Assembly (NCBI RefSeq): GCF_004025535.1
Contig: NZ_QJRG01000042.1
Location: forward strand, 62,001 to 126,000
Reading direction: 5' to 3'
DNA: 64,000 bases
Source of the DNA: Pseudomonas alkylphenolica
GTDB lineage: Bacteria; Pseudomonadota; Gammaproteobacteria; Pseudomonadales; Pseudomonadaceae
Both the position numbers and the translations under genes were made by a program. Below the pieces are notes generated by a model, which made no database searches, had not been told where the DNA came from, and saw only the letters and a program-made list of their open reading frames with translations. This document shows positions 15,694-24,735 of this stretch, piece by piece. The stretch's first letter is position 1. Each line of letters begins with the position of its first letter.

Positions 15694-18399
15694 TTATGGG
15701 CCAGGGCTAGCCCACTGGTCGATAAAGTCGCCGACTCTCTGCGCAATGTCACTCTCGACTGTCCGCAGCCGCAGGATGGGAATACCGGTTTTAGCCAGAA
15801 TGTCGTTCTTCAAGGCGTCCCGGGCCGCCTGCTCGGGTCGGTCGTGGTAACCGCCATCGACCTCGATTACCCCTAGCGGGGTCTTGCCTACTTTGAAATA
15901 GATGACGAAATCGCAACTGGCGCGCCTCAAGAAGGCCCTCTGGCGCTCTGTCCATTGTGGGTTAACCGGCGATGCAAGCTGATCCAGCTTGATCTGAGTG
16001 TGATACATCAATGTCTTGTACGCCGGGGCACATAACGCTTCGCGCAGCAGTTGCTCCAGGATCTGCTCCGACTTGAAGCGCGAATCCCTGGGCCGCAGAC
16101 GAGCGTTCAAGCGCGCAAGAGACTGGTCGTACTCGCGGTACAGCACATCGAATGCCGATACCACCGGCGCGCGCACGATCTGCTCGTCCTGCGCGTAATA
16201 ACTGATGTAGCGGATCAGGGCGGCGATGTGGCCATTGTTGTCGGTGAACACCTCATCACCGGTCACCAGGGTGAAGCGATGTTTGGCCCGGGATACTGCC
16301 ACGTTGATCATGCAGGGGTCGTCGACGAAATCCAGGCGTCTGCGCGCCTGGTTGTAGTGTTTCTTGTCCAGCACGGTGGAGAAGACGATCTCGTCGCACT
16401 CTCGCCCCTGAAACTTGTGCACGGTGTCCTTGACGAAATCTGCCGGAAGGCGCGTGCCGGCGAGGTTGACCTGTGCCCGGAACGGGGCGATGTAACCACG
16501 GCCTTCGCCGTCCATTCCGACGGCCTGCCCCTCGTCCTCAAGCACCTTGAGCAGGGAGTCCAGTTCCCGAAGGTTGGTATTCTGCCGTGCGTGATTGCCC
16601 TTGGTCGTTACCACCAGGCGCAGGGGGGCTTCACCCTTGTCCTCGGTCATCGGCACCAGTGCGTTGTCGTAGAACTGCTGGTTGCAGAACTGGATGATCC
16701 TGGGGTGGCAACGGTAATGCTCTTTCAGCAGGGTCCTGGGCAGCGTGTGCTGGAAAACGGCAATACACGAATCCAGTAGGCTGAAACGCTCGCAATCATA
16801 GGCCTCGGCAGGCGCCTGAAGTCCCAGTTTCACGGGGATGTGCGGCAACTGGCGGTTGTCTCCAACGACAACCAGGTTCTTCGCGCAGCCCAGTGGCAGG
16901 ATGCCTGGCATGATGTCCTGTAATGAAGCCTCGTCGATGATCACGTAGTCGAGGATCGCCCCCGGTGCGATCGAGTTGACGATGGAGTGCGTGCCGCTTC
17001 CCAGAATAGGGAAGCGTCGCACGAAGGCATCAAAATGCCTGCGATAATTTTTGGCATCGAAACTGTCCGACGGCGGTACCTGTCGTTGCAGATGCTGCTT
17101 CAGATGGTGCATCGATGCTGTTGTCAGTTCTTTCAGCAACGCCGTGAAATTTGCGTTTGCCAACGATTCACGGCACGCCTGCAACTCCGTTTCCTTGTCC
17201 CGTAGCGACTTGTCGTAATAATGCATCTGCAGGGCATGGAACATGGCCATGCGCGCCTCGCCCTGAGAGAAAGGTTTGGCACGAAGTATCCTGAATTTGA
17301 ACAGTAGCTCGATACGGTCTTTGAGGTGAATGCGGCGCTCGCCGAGGTTGGCCAGGTAGGCCATAAGGTCTGCAGTCTTGCGCGGAGTCAGCCCGTACTT
17401 GTCCAACGAACCTGTGGCTTGCCCATCGCTATGCCCCTGCCACTGCTGCAGGTAGCGGCGCTCGATGACCAGCTCGTCAAGCTCGATTTGCAGTTGTGCT
17501 GCCTTGTTGTGGTCCTGCAGGTGCTGCTTCAAGCGGCTTACCAGGACCTGGATCTCATCCAGGGACGGCGCCGGCTCGGGCGTGCTGGAGGGCCATGCAG
17601 GCAGGTCGGCGAAGAATGCCTCGCGGTTGTCCTGGTTGCCGAGCTTGGCGACCAAGTGACCCAAGCCGTATTTTTCCAGCTTTTCGTATACGTTTTCCAC
17701 GGCAGCATTGTTGTTGGACAACACCGCTACCGTCTGCCCGCGTAACAAGATATTGGCGAGGATATTAAGGATGGTCTGGGTCTTGCCGGTCCCCGGCGGG
17801 CCTTCGATCACACTGATTTGCGCGCTGAACGCCCGCTCGACCGCCTGGACCTGGCTTTCGTTCAGCCCGAACGGATAGATGAGCCCCTGGCCCGCCTCTC
17901 GTGTGCCATTGTGCCCCGTGCAATAGGCTTGCAAGGCGGTGCTGTCGATGGCAGGCAGTTTTTCAAGCTGGCGCACAACATTGTTGGCAATTTCCCGATC
18001 TGCCTTCGACTCAGCGTGATGCTGTCGGGCATTCGCCACAGCAGTGAGATAGCGCAAGACCGGTGTGTTCTTGATCGACGTCGGGGCGGTAAAGCCGATG
18101 CCGTCCGTCTTGTAGACATAGGGTTTGGCCCCTCCCGGATAGTGCACAACGGCATAGCGCTCGCCGTAGATCGTGGCTTTGGCAATGGGCTTGAAGATTG
18201 TGCTGCCGGGCTTGGTCAGCAGCATGTTGCTCAACTCGCGAATGGGGGAAATTCGGCAGTCACTGAGCGGGTGGGTGGATTTTTTCCCGAAGGGGTAACG
18301 ACAAGTCAGTAGCAGAGCCTGGTACTTATCGCTCCAGAAAATAGCCCAGTCGCTGATTTCAGCGGTCTTGTCTTCACCGTCCACATGAATCGAAGCCAT
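15694..18399 (-). CDS. SF1 (Upf1-like) helicase with C-terminal DUF2726 nuclease-like domain
   Basis: Protein of 901 residues. The helicase core is complete: Q-like region before 190, Walker A GPPGTGKTQ at 200-208, Walker B VIIDEAS at 486-492, GDNRQLPHI (motif III) at 513-521, EHYRCHP (motif IV) at 560-566, TVHKFQGRECDEIV (motif V) at 659-672, and VSRAKHR (motif VI) at 702-708. Residues 300-440 form a long helical insertion. The C-terminus from about 770 is DUF2726: CDFVIY at 829-834, then EVDGGYH from 846, RDALKND and GIPILRLRT. The D, ExD and following Lys are consistent with a PD-(D/E)XK-type nuclease. ATG has GAGGGA upstream. Helicase-nuclease fusions of this sort act in DNA repair or phage restriction; which applies here is not known. 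It stands alone between a YdeI-like gene and an aminotransferase. Confidence 0.85.
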   Translation of the reverse strand: MASIHVDGEDKTAEISDWAIFWSDKYQALLLTCRYPFGKKSTHPLSDCRISPIRELSNMLLTKPGSTIFKPIAKATIYGERYAVVHYPGGAKPYVYKTDGIGFTAPTSIKNTPVLRYLTAVANARQHHAESKADREIANNVVRQLEKLPAIDSTALQAYCTGHNGTREAGQGLIYPFGLNESQVQAVERAFSAQISVIEGPPGTGKTQTILNILANILLRGQTVAVLSNNNAAVENVYEKLEKYGLGHLVAKLGNQDNREAFFADLPAWPSSTPEPAPSLDEIQVLVSRLKQHLQDHNKAAQLQIELDELVIERRYLQQWQGHSDGQATGSLDKYGLTPRKTADLMAYLANLGERRIHLKDRIELLFKFRILRAKPFSQGEARMAMFHALQMHYYDKSLRDKETELQACRESLANANFTALLKELTTASMHHLKQHLQRQVPPSDSFDAKNYRRHFDAFVRRFPILGSGTHSIVNSIAPGAILDYVIIDEASLQDIMPGILPLGCAKNLVVVGDNRQLPHIPVKLGLQAPAEAYDCERFSLLDSCIAVFQHTLPRTLLKEHYRCHPRIIQFCNQQFYDNALVPMTEDKGEAPLRLVVTTKGNHARQNTNLRELDSLLKVLEDEGQAVGMDGEGRGYIAPFRAQVNLAGTRLPADFVKDTVHKFQGRECDEIVFSTVLDKKHYNQARRRLDFVDDPCMINVAVSRAKHRFTLVTGDEVFTDNNGHIAALIRYISYYAQDEQIVRAPVVSAFDVLYREYDQSLARLNARLRPRDSRFKSEQILEQLLREALCAPAYKTLMYHTQIKLDQLASPVNPQWTERQRAFLRRASCDFVIYFKVGKTPLGVIEVDGGYHDRPEQAARDALKNDILAKTGIPILRLRTVESDIAQRVGDFIDQWASPGP

Positions 18400-18612
18400 A
18401 TTCCCTCATTCCTATGCGCACGGTATCCGGCTTCGCCTGGCGCCGAATGCTACTTTCTCCATGATGGTTCATCTTGCCATTATCGCGCGCAGGGTCGATA
18501 GCCGGCTCATGCATCTGGCCAAATTCCGTGCCGGTGGCCAAGCAATCTTGTCATTTGCCAAAGCTTGAGGCAGGGTCGATACCACGGACATCTCTGCCAA
18601 AGGAGTCACCGC

Positions 18613-19746
18613 ATGTCAAAGCTATATCCCAGCATCGATCCTGAGGGGCTGGTCGAGTACTCGGTGGTCTACACCGACCGCTCGCTCAACCACATGTCGC
18701 AGCAGTTTCAAGGCGTGATGAAGAATATTTCCAGCACCCTGAAACAGGTCTACAACGCCCAGGCAGTTGCGGTGGTGCCGGGCAGTGGTACGTTCGGCAT
18801 GGAAGCGGTAGCGCGGCAGTTTGCCACCGGCCAGCAATGCCTGGTGATACGCAACGGCTGGTTCAGCTATCGCTGGAGCCAGATCCTGGAGATGGGCAAC
18901 ATCCCGGCGGCTACCACGGTGCTCAAGGCCCGACCGGTCGACAGCGGTCGCCAGGCCGCCTACGCGCCGCCCCCGCTGGACGATGTGCTGGCCGCCATTG
19001 CGGCGCACAAGCCGCAGATTGTCTTCGCTCCCCACGTTGAAACCTCCTCAGGGATCATCCTGCCCGACGACTACCTGCGGGCCGTCGGCGACGCCGTGCA
19101 CGCGGTGGGTGGCCTGTTCGTGCTGGACTGCATCGCCTCGGGCACGATCTGGGTTGATATGCACAAGTGCGCCGTAGACCTGCTGATCAGCGCACCGCAA
19201 AAAGGCTGGAGCGCCTCCCCGTGCTGCGCCCTGGTGATGTTCAGTGCCTTGGCTCTGGAGCGTATCGAGCACACGCAAAGCAGCAGCTTTGCCTGCGACC
19301 TGAAAAAGTGGCTGCAGATCATGCAGGCCTACGAACAGGGCGGGCATGCCTACCATGCGACCATGCCCAGCGATGCCCTCGCGCGCTTCAACGACGTGAT
19401 GAAAGAGATGCAGGCCTACGGTTTCGACAAGGTCCGCGATGAACAACAGGCGCTGGGCGACCGGGTGCGCGCACTGTTGACCGGCAAAGGCATCAAAAGC
19501 GTGGCCGCCGCCGGCTTTCAGGCCCCTGGCGTGGTGGTGAGCTACACCGATGATGCCGACATCAAAAGCGGCAAGAAATTTGCCGAGCACGGCCTGCAGA
19601 TCGCCGCCGGCGTACCGTTGCAATGCGATGAGCCCGCCGACTTCCAGACCTTCCGCCTCGGGCTGTTCGGGCTCGAAAAGCTGCACAATATCGAGCGTAC
19701 GGTCAGCACCCTGGAGCAGGCCCTGGACGAAGTGATAGTCAACTAA
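18613..19746 (+). CDS. Class V aminotransferase, alanine-glyoxylate / AEP transaminase type
   Basis: PLP-dependent fold-type I enzyme of 377 residues. The start at 18613 has AGGAG 7 nt upstream. The phosphate-binding VVPGSGTFGMEAVARQF is at 54-70, the cofactor-binding LDCIASGT at 171-178 (Asp172 contacts the PLP nitrogen), and the Schiff-base lysine is Lys197 in SAPQKGWSASP. ARPVDSGRQAAY and QAPGVVVSYTDD complete the pattern shared by serine-glyoxylate, alanine-glyoxylate and 2-aminoethylphosphonate transaminases. Unusually for these, Trp and Ser-Pro-Cys-Cys follow the lysine. Substrates are not decided by context: no phosphonate or glyoxylate gene is near. It stands alone, followed by a hairpin. 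Confidence 0.85.
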   Translation: MSKLYPSIDPEGLVEYSVVYTDRSLNHMSQQFQGVMKNISSTLKQVYNAQAVAVVPGSGTFGMEAVARQFATGQQCLVIRNGWFSYRWSQILEMGNIPAATTVLKARPVDSGRQAAYAPPPLDDVLAAIAAHKPQIVFAPHVETSSGIILPDDYLRAVGDAVHAVGGLFVLDCIASGTIWVDMHKCAVDLLISAPQKGWSASPCCALVMFSALALERIEHTQSSSFACDLKKWLQIMQAYEQGGHAYHATMPSDALARFNDVMKEMQAYGFDKVRDEQQALGDRVRALLTGKGIKSVAAAGFQAPGVVVSYTDDADIKSGKKFAEHGLQIAAGVPLQCDEPADFQTFRLGLFGLEKLHNIERTVSTLEQALDEVIVN

Positions 19747-19793
19747 GCCCTCATCTTGCCAGCAGCCAGCCCATGGCGCTGTGCGTCTACCCA

Positions 19794-19819
19794 TAGCTGC
19801 CCTTCACGGAGGGCAGCTA
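19794..19819. repeat. Hairpin element TAGCTGCC...GGCAGCTA, copy 1
   Basis: TAGCTGCCCT (19794-19803) pairs perfectly with AGGGCAGCTA (19810-19819) around a 6-base loop, followed by CCGTTGCG. There is no T-run. The same core stem with CTACCG after it recurs at 26370-26398, so this is a dispersed intergenic element. Here it may also end the aminotransferase transcript. Confidence 0.5.
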
Positions 19820-19909
19820 CCGTTGCGAGCGCTTGGAGCTCCCGGCAAATCAACGTCTATGCTGCCTAAGCGTATCCCGATCCTGGTGCGAATCGCGAGG
19901 GACTAGACA

Positions 19910-21055
19910 ATGTTGCGCACGAACATTTCTGCAAGGGCGCTGTCCGGTGGGTTGCTCGATGTCTTAATTAGAGCCGGTCTGATCACGGTGCTGGTGCTGT
20001 TCTGCTTCCAGATCTTTCATCCGTTCCTCAATTTGATGCTCTGGGCCGTAATCCTGGCCATTACCCTGTACCCGCTGCACAACATGCTCAAGGGCAAACT
20101 GGGTAACAAGGACGGTCGCACCGCTACCCTGATCGTAGTGGTCGCCCTGGGCTTGCTGATGGTACCGATTTACCTGCTGGGCACTTCGATCAGCGATTCG
20201 ATCGAAGGCACCCTGGCCGTGCTCAGGTCCGACAGCCTGGAAATTCCGCTGCCGAGCGAAAAGATCGCCGCCCTGCCCCTGATTGGTAAACCGCTCTACA
20301 CCTTCTGGATGCAGTCGGCGACCGACATGAGCAGCGTGCTGATGAAGCTGATGCCTTACATCAAGACGGTCGGCTTGACCTTGTTGGGCAAGATGGCCGG
20401 TGTTGGCGTGGGCTTTCTGCTGTTCATCGGTGCACTGATCATTGCCGGTGTGCTCATGGCCTACGGTGAAAACGGCGAACGCAGCGCCATCGCTATCGCC
20501 ACCCGCCTCTCCGGCCCCACGCGCGGCCCGCGCATTACCGAGCTGTGCACCGCAACCATCCGCGCGGTCGCCCAGGGCGTGGTGGGTATCGCCTTTATCC
20601 AGATGCTGCTGGTGGGAGTCGGCTTCGTACTCATGGGGGTGCCCGGTGCCGGGCTGCTGGCTATGCTCGCGTTGTTGATGGGGATCATGCAGTTGCCGGT
20701 AATTCTCGTGAGTTTGCCGGTAATCGCCTATGTCTTTGCTACTGAAGGAACCACGCTTGCCACCGTCGTGTTTGCCATCTACAGCCTGATTGCCGGCATG
20801 GCCGACAACATCCTCAAGCCATTGATGCTGGGCCGCGGCGTCGATGTGCCGATGCCGGTGATCCTGATTGGCGCCTTGGGCGGTATGGTCAGCGGCGGAT
20901 TCATCGGGCTGTTCATCGGGCCGGTGGTACTGGCGGTCGCCTATCAACTGTTCTGGCAATGGGTCGAGGACAAATCGCTAATCGACGTACTGGATGAACA
21001 ATCGCGCGATGAGCAAACACGACTTGAGAAACCAAACGAGCATCCACCGGGCTGA
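19910..21055 (+). CDS. AI-2E family transporter (YdiK/PerM-like)
   Basis: Inner-membrane protein of 381 residues with about eight membrane segments. The N-terminal pair LITVLVLFCFQIFHPFLNLMLWAVILAITLYPLHNML and the long C-terminal VDVPMPVILIGALGGMVSGGFIGLFIGPVVLAVAYQLF are characteristic of the AI-2E exporter/PerM family. GAGGGA lies 7 nt before the ATG. The last 25 residues are acidic and cytosolic. It opens a compact five-gene operon (gaps of 14 bases or less, or overlaps) with a tripartite-pump outer-membrane factor, an adaptor, a DUF2955 membrane protein and a K+ channel. The family transports diverse substrates and the name does not imply AI-2 here. Confidence 0.85.
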   Translation: MLRTNISARALSGGLLDVLIRAGLITVLVLFCFQIFHPFLNLMLWAVILAITLYPLHNMLKGKLGNKDGRTATLIVVVALGLLMVPIYLLGTSISDSIEGTLAVLRSDSLEIPLPSEKIAALPLIGKPLYTFWMQSATDMSSVLMKLMPYIKTVGLTLLGKMAGVGVGFLLFIGALIIAGVLMAYGENGERSAIAIATRLSGPTRGPRITELCTATIRAVAQGVVGIAFIQMLLVGVGFVLMGVPGAGLLAMLALLMGIMQLPVILVSLPVIAYVFATEGTTLATVVFAIYSLIAGMADNILKPLMLGRGVDVPMPVILIGALGGMVSGGFIGLFIGPVVLAVAYQLFWQWVEDKSLIDVLDEQSRDEQTRLEKPNEHPPG

Positions 21056-21069
21056 GGAGAGTGCGCTTG

Positions 21070-22578
21070 ATGTCGTCTCCTGCTCGCATGAGCCGGCTGC
21101 TGCTGTGTGGCGCCTTGGGCCTGGGCGGCTGTGTGCGCCTGGGCCCTGACTTCCAGTCACCGACCCAGGCCTGGGTCGAGCACTGGAACACTGAGGCCCT
21201 GGAGCGTGTCAGCCAGCAACGTACGCAGCCCGATAGCCGGCAGTGGTGGCACGTATTTACCGACCCGGTGCTCGACCATCTGATCGCCGAGGCCGATGCC
21301 CACAACGCCGATCTGGAAGTCGCCGGTCTGCGGGTGATGGAAGCCCGCGCTCAATTGGGCATCGCATTAAGCAACCGCTACCCACAAGTCCAGCAGGTCA
21401 GCGCCGACAGCGTCTACCTCAAGCGTCGCCAATGGGGCGGCGACAACCCGCAGGACAGCCATCTGTGGCAACACAGCGCGGGTTTCGACATCGGCTGGGA
21501 ACTGGATTTCTGGGGCCGATTCAGCCGCGCCATCGAGTCGGCGGACGCTGCCTGGTTCGCCGCCCAGAGCAACTATGAAAACGTTCTGGTGCTGCTTCAC
21601 GCTCAGGTGGCGCAAACCTACTACGCGCTGCGTACCGCCGAGGCGCGCCTGCTGATCGCCAGGAACAACGCCAGACTGCAGAAGCGCAGCTATGAGATTA
21701 CCGAGCGCCTGTTTACCAGCGGTGACAATGCCGAGCTAGACCTGCAACAGGCCAAGACCCAGTACCTGGGAACCCTGAGCACCATTCCCGATCTCGAGGC
21801 GCAGGTCGCAAGCACACGCAATGCATTGTCCACCTTGATAGGCCGCCCGCCCGGCGCGATGCCGGAACTCCATAGCAACACCGGAATGGTGCCCCTGGTC
21901 GACCGTGCCGTGCTGCAGGGTGTGCCGGCAGACCTGTTGTTGCGCCGCCCGGATGTTCGCACCGCAGAAGCACAGGTCGCAGCCCAATCAGCGTTGATCG
22001 GTGTCGCCGAGGCCGACCTTTACCCCTCCATCAGCCTGCTGGGCAGCATCGTCTGGTCTGCGAGCTCTCTGAACGGCACGTCCAACACCCTGGACCTGAT
22101 CGGCGGGCCGAGCCTGCGCTGGGACGTGTTCGACCATGGCCGAATCACCAACAACGTGCGCATCCAGGATGCCCGCCTGCAACAATTGATAGTCGTCTAC
22201 CAGGACAGCGTTCGCCAGGCGGCACGTGAGGCCGACGATGCGGCGACGGGGCTGGTCAAGGCCCTGGAACGCGACCGTATCCTCAGCGAAGCGTCGATTG
22301 CCGCCGAGCGCTCGGTATCCCTGGCCAATGCCCAGTACCGTGAAGGCTATTCGGATTTCCAGCGGGTACTCGATGCCCAGGCTGCCCTGTTCGCCCAGCA
22401 GGATAACTACCTGGTCAATCGCAACACGGCCGTTAACAGCCTGATCGCTCTGTACAAGGCCCTCGGCGGCGGTTGGTACAGTGACCGTCCGCTGCTCGAC
22501 CCCGCCACCCGCCAACAGATGCAGCAACGCACCGACTGGGGCAACCTGCTCGATGAAGCGAAGGAAGGTGTCAATTGA
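21070..22578 (+). CDS. RND/MFP-type outer-membrane factor lipoprotein (NodT/OprM family)
   Basis: TolC-like outer-membrane channel of about 502 residues. The start at ATG 21070 leaves the AGGAGA site about 10 nt upstream; the GTG at 21061 abuts that site and is unlikely. The lipobox LGGC near residue 20 predicts lipidation. Two OEP repeats are visible. The first has WWHVFTDPVLDHLIAEADAHNADLEVAGLRVMEARAQLG, then WELDFWGRFSRAIESADAAW. The second has PADLLLRRPDVRTAEAQVAAQSALIGVAEADLYPSI, then VFDHGRITNNVRIQDARLQQLIVVYQDSVRQAAREADDA. It overlaps the TTG start of the adaptor gene, so co-translation is likely. Together with that adaptor it should form the outer half of an envelope-spanning pump. 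Confidence 0.9.
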   Translation: MSSPARMSRLLLCGALGLGGCVRLGPDFQSPTQAWVEHWNTEALERVSQQRTQPDSRQWWHVFTDPVLDHLIAEADAHNADLEVAGLRVMEARAQLGIALSNRYPQVQQVSADSVYLKRRQWGGDNPQDSHLWQHSAGFDIGWELDFWGRFSRAIESADAAWFAAQSNYENVLVLLHAQVAQTYYALRTAEARLLIARNNARLQKRSYEITERLFTSGDNAELDLQQAKTQYLGTLSTIPDLEAQVASTRNALSTLIGRPPGAMPELHSNTGMVPLVDRAVLQGVPADLLLRRPDVRTAEAQVAAQSALIGVAEADLYPSISLLGSIVWSASSLNGTSNTLDLIGGPSLRWDVFDHGRITNNVRIQDARLQQLIVVYQDSVRQAAREADDAATGLVKALERDRILSEASIAAERSVSLANAQYREGYSDFQRVLDAQAALFAQQDNYLVNRNTAVNSLIALYKALGGGWYSDRPLLDPATRQQMQQRTDWGNLLDEAKEGVN

Positions 22579-23693
22579 GTGACCGCCAACAAGAGATGGA
22601 AGCAACCGCACCGTCGTCTGTGGCCGACCCGGCAAAAAAAGCGCTGAATTGGGTGGCTGTGCTGATCGTCCTGAGCCTGGTCTGGTACCTGCTGGCCGAC
22701 CGCTATACCCCCTACACGCAACAGGCACGGGTGCAGACATTTGTCGTTCCGGTGGCGGCGGAGGTCGCGGGCACGGTCACCAAAGTCAACGTTCGCAACA
22801 ACCAGGACGTCAAGGCCGGCGACGTCCTGTTCGAGGTGAACCCGCAGCACTACCAGATCGCTGTCGACCGCGCGCGTGCCGACTTGCAGAGCACCCGCAA
22901 ACAGATCGGCGCCAACACCGCTGGCATCGACTCCAAGGTGGCGTCGCTGAAAGCGGCCCAGGCCAACGAGGTCATGTCCCGCAAGGACCTCCAACGCCTT
23001 GAGCGTCTGTACAAGGAAGACCCTGGGACCATCTCCGTGCGCCGGCTGGAAATTTCCCGCTCCACCCTCGATGCGGCCGTCGCCCATGTCGCCGCGGCGC
23101 GGGCGGAAGTAGAACGCGCCCGAGAAACCCAAGGTGGCAGCGACGAGAAAAATGCCCAGCTGCTCAGCGCCATTGCCTCTGTAGACAAGGCCGAGCTGGA
23201 CCTGGCCAACAGCTCGGTTCGTGCCCGCTCGGATGGCCTGGTCACCGACCTGCGCACCGATGTTGGCCAGTTCGCCGCAGCCGGTGCGCCGCTGATGACC
23301 TTGATCGCCATCCACGATGTGTGGGTCACGGCCGACATGACGGAGAACAACCTGGGCAAGGTCAGGCCCGGGACCCCGGTGCGCATCGTGCTCGATAGCC
23401 TGCCCGGCACGGTATTCGAAGGCCGTGTGCGCAGCATCGGCTATGGCGTGAGTACCGGCCAGAGCACGCCAGCCGGGACCTTGCCCACGGTGCAGAACAG
23501 CCGTGACTGGCTGCGCCCGGCTCAGCGTTTTCCAGTGATCATCGAGCTTGCGCCCGGCCAGTTGAGCGACCTCAGCGGCATCCGTGTCGGTGGCCAGGCC
23601 GAGGTCATGGCGTTCCCCAGCGAAGGCAACCCGCTGAACCTGCTCGGCCGGCTGTTCCTGCGCGTGATGAGCTGGATGTCGTATGCCTACTGA
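22575..23693 (+). CDS. HlyD/EmrA-type membrane fusion protein
   Basis: Periplasmic adaptor of 372 residues. TTG start at 22575 with GGAAGGTG 5 nt upstream, overlapping the previous stop. The N-terminal TM helix is at about 21-42 (WVAVLIVLSLVWYLLADRYTPYT). The lipoyl-like half VVPVAAEVAGTVTKVNVRNNQDVKAGDVLFEV is near 55-86. A long coiled coil lies at about 90-200, and the beta-barrel segment VWVTADMTENNLGKVRPGTPVRIVLDSLPGTVFEGRV follows. The closest named relatives are the EmrA and AaeA/YibH types that work with DUF2955 or FUSC proteins. It overlaps the DUF2955 gene by 11 bases. Confidence 0.9.
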   Translation: MSDRQQEMEATAPSSVADPAKKALNWVAVLIVLSLVWYLLADRYTPYTQQARVQTFVVPVAAEVAGTVTKVNVRNNQDVKAGDVLFEVNPQHYQIAVDRARADLQSTRKQIGANTAGIDSKVASLKAAQANEVMSRKDLQRLERLYKEDPGTISVRRLEISRSTLDAAVAHVAAARAEVERARETQGGSDEKNAQLLSAIASVDKAELDLANSSVRARSDGLVTDLRTDVGQFAAAGAPLMTLIAIHDVWVTADMTENNLGKVRPGTPVRIVLDSLPGTVFEGRVRSIGYGVSTGQSTPAGTLPTVQNSRDWLRPAQRFPVIIELAPGQLSDLSGIRVGGQAEVMAFPSEGNPLNLLGRLFLRVMSWMSYAY

Positions 23694-24735
23694 GCAACAA
23701 GTCCGTGCCAGGCGCGCCCTGCGCCTGGCCACTGGCACTGCGCTGTGCCTGGCCGCAAGCTTCGGCCTGGCCCTGCCGATCCCGTTCATCGCACCGATGC
23801 TGGCGCTGACGATGCTGGCGGCGATGAATCGACCACTGCCGTTCAAGGCCAGCCTGGGCCTGACGGTGGTGCTGATGGTGACCACCGGCAGCGGCTTGCT
23901 GTTGATACCGCTGCTGCATTACTACGCGCTGACCGGTGTGATACTGGTCGGCCTGTGCCTGTTTCTGGTGTTCCGCTATGGCATGAGTGGCGGCAATTCG
24001 CTGGTCGCCACCTTCATGGTGGTTGGCTTGACGATGATCAGCGCGGCCGGCGCTACCGAGTTCGACCTGGCACTGCAGGTGATCGTGTCGCTGGTCAAGG
24101 GCTTGCTCCTGGCCGTCACGGTGGTGTCGATCAGCCACTGGCTGCTCCCTGACCCGCTCGGCGCCCAGCCGCCCGCCCCCACCCCTGCCCTGTCGGCCGA
24201 TGAAATCAGCTGGTTGGCTTTGCGCGCAGCACTGGTGGTGATGCCCGCCTTCCTGTTGGCGCTGATCGATCCGGCCAGCTACATGCCGATCATCATGAAG
24301 TCGGTCAACCTCGGCCAGCAGAGCACCGCCACCCGTGCACGCACTGCCGGGCGGGAGCTGCTCGGCTCGACCCTGCTCGGCGGCCTGATGGCGATTCTCT
24401 TCTGGTTCGCCCTGGGCCTGTTCGTCAACCTGTGGATGTTCTTCCTGTGGATGCTGCTGTTCGGGCTGGTGCTGGCCCGAAAGCTCTACGGGCTGAGCCC
24501 GGGCAGCTACACGCCGGGCTTCTGGCTCAACAGCCTGACGACCATGATCATTCTGCTCGGCCAGTCGGTGCAGGACAGCGCCGCCGGCAAGGATGTCTAC
24601 ACCGCCTTCGCCATCCGCATGGGGCTGTTCATCCTGGTCACCCTGTACGCCTGTGCGATGGTTTACCTGCTCGACAAGCGCCGGCAACGTCGAAATGCTT
24701 CCAAGCTACCTGCTGAAGAGGGCCACTCATGCTGA
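23683..24735 (+). CDS. DUF2955 inner-membrane protein (FUSC-like)
   Basis: Polytopic membrane protein of 350 residues with about ten hydrophobic segments in two halves. Each half starts with a short Arg-rich lead-in (ARRALRLATGTALCLAASFGLALPIPFIAPMLALTMLAA in the first; WLALRAALVVMPAFLLALIDPASYMPIIMKSVNLGQQ in the second). This arrangement is typical of DUF2955, which is related to the FUSC/AaeB aromatic-acid efflux proteins. It lies between the adaptor (11-base overlap) and the K+ channel (7-base overlap), so it is the likely inner-membrane pump partner. Substrate unknown; AaeAB relatives export aromatic carboxylates. Confidence 0.85.
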   Translation: MPTEQQVRARRALRLATGTALCLAASFGLALPIPFIAPMLALTMLAAMNRPLPFKASLGLTVVLMVTTGSGLLLIPLLHYYALTGVILVGLCLFLVFRYGMSGGNSLVATFMVVGLTMISAAGATEFDLALQVIVSLVKGLLLAVTVVSISHWLLPDPLGAQPPAPTPALSADEISWLALRAALVVMPAFLLALIDPASYMPIIMKSVNLGQQSTATRARTAGRELLGSTLLGGLMAILFWFALGLFVNLWMFFLWMLLFGLVLARKLYGLSPGSYTPGFWLNSLTTMIILLGQSVQDSAAGKDVYTAFAIRMGLFILVTLYACAMVYLLDKRRQRRNASKLPAEEGHSC

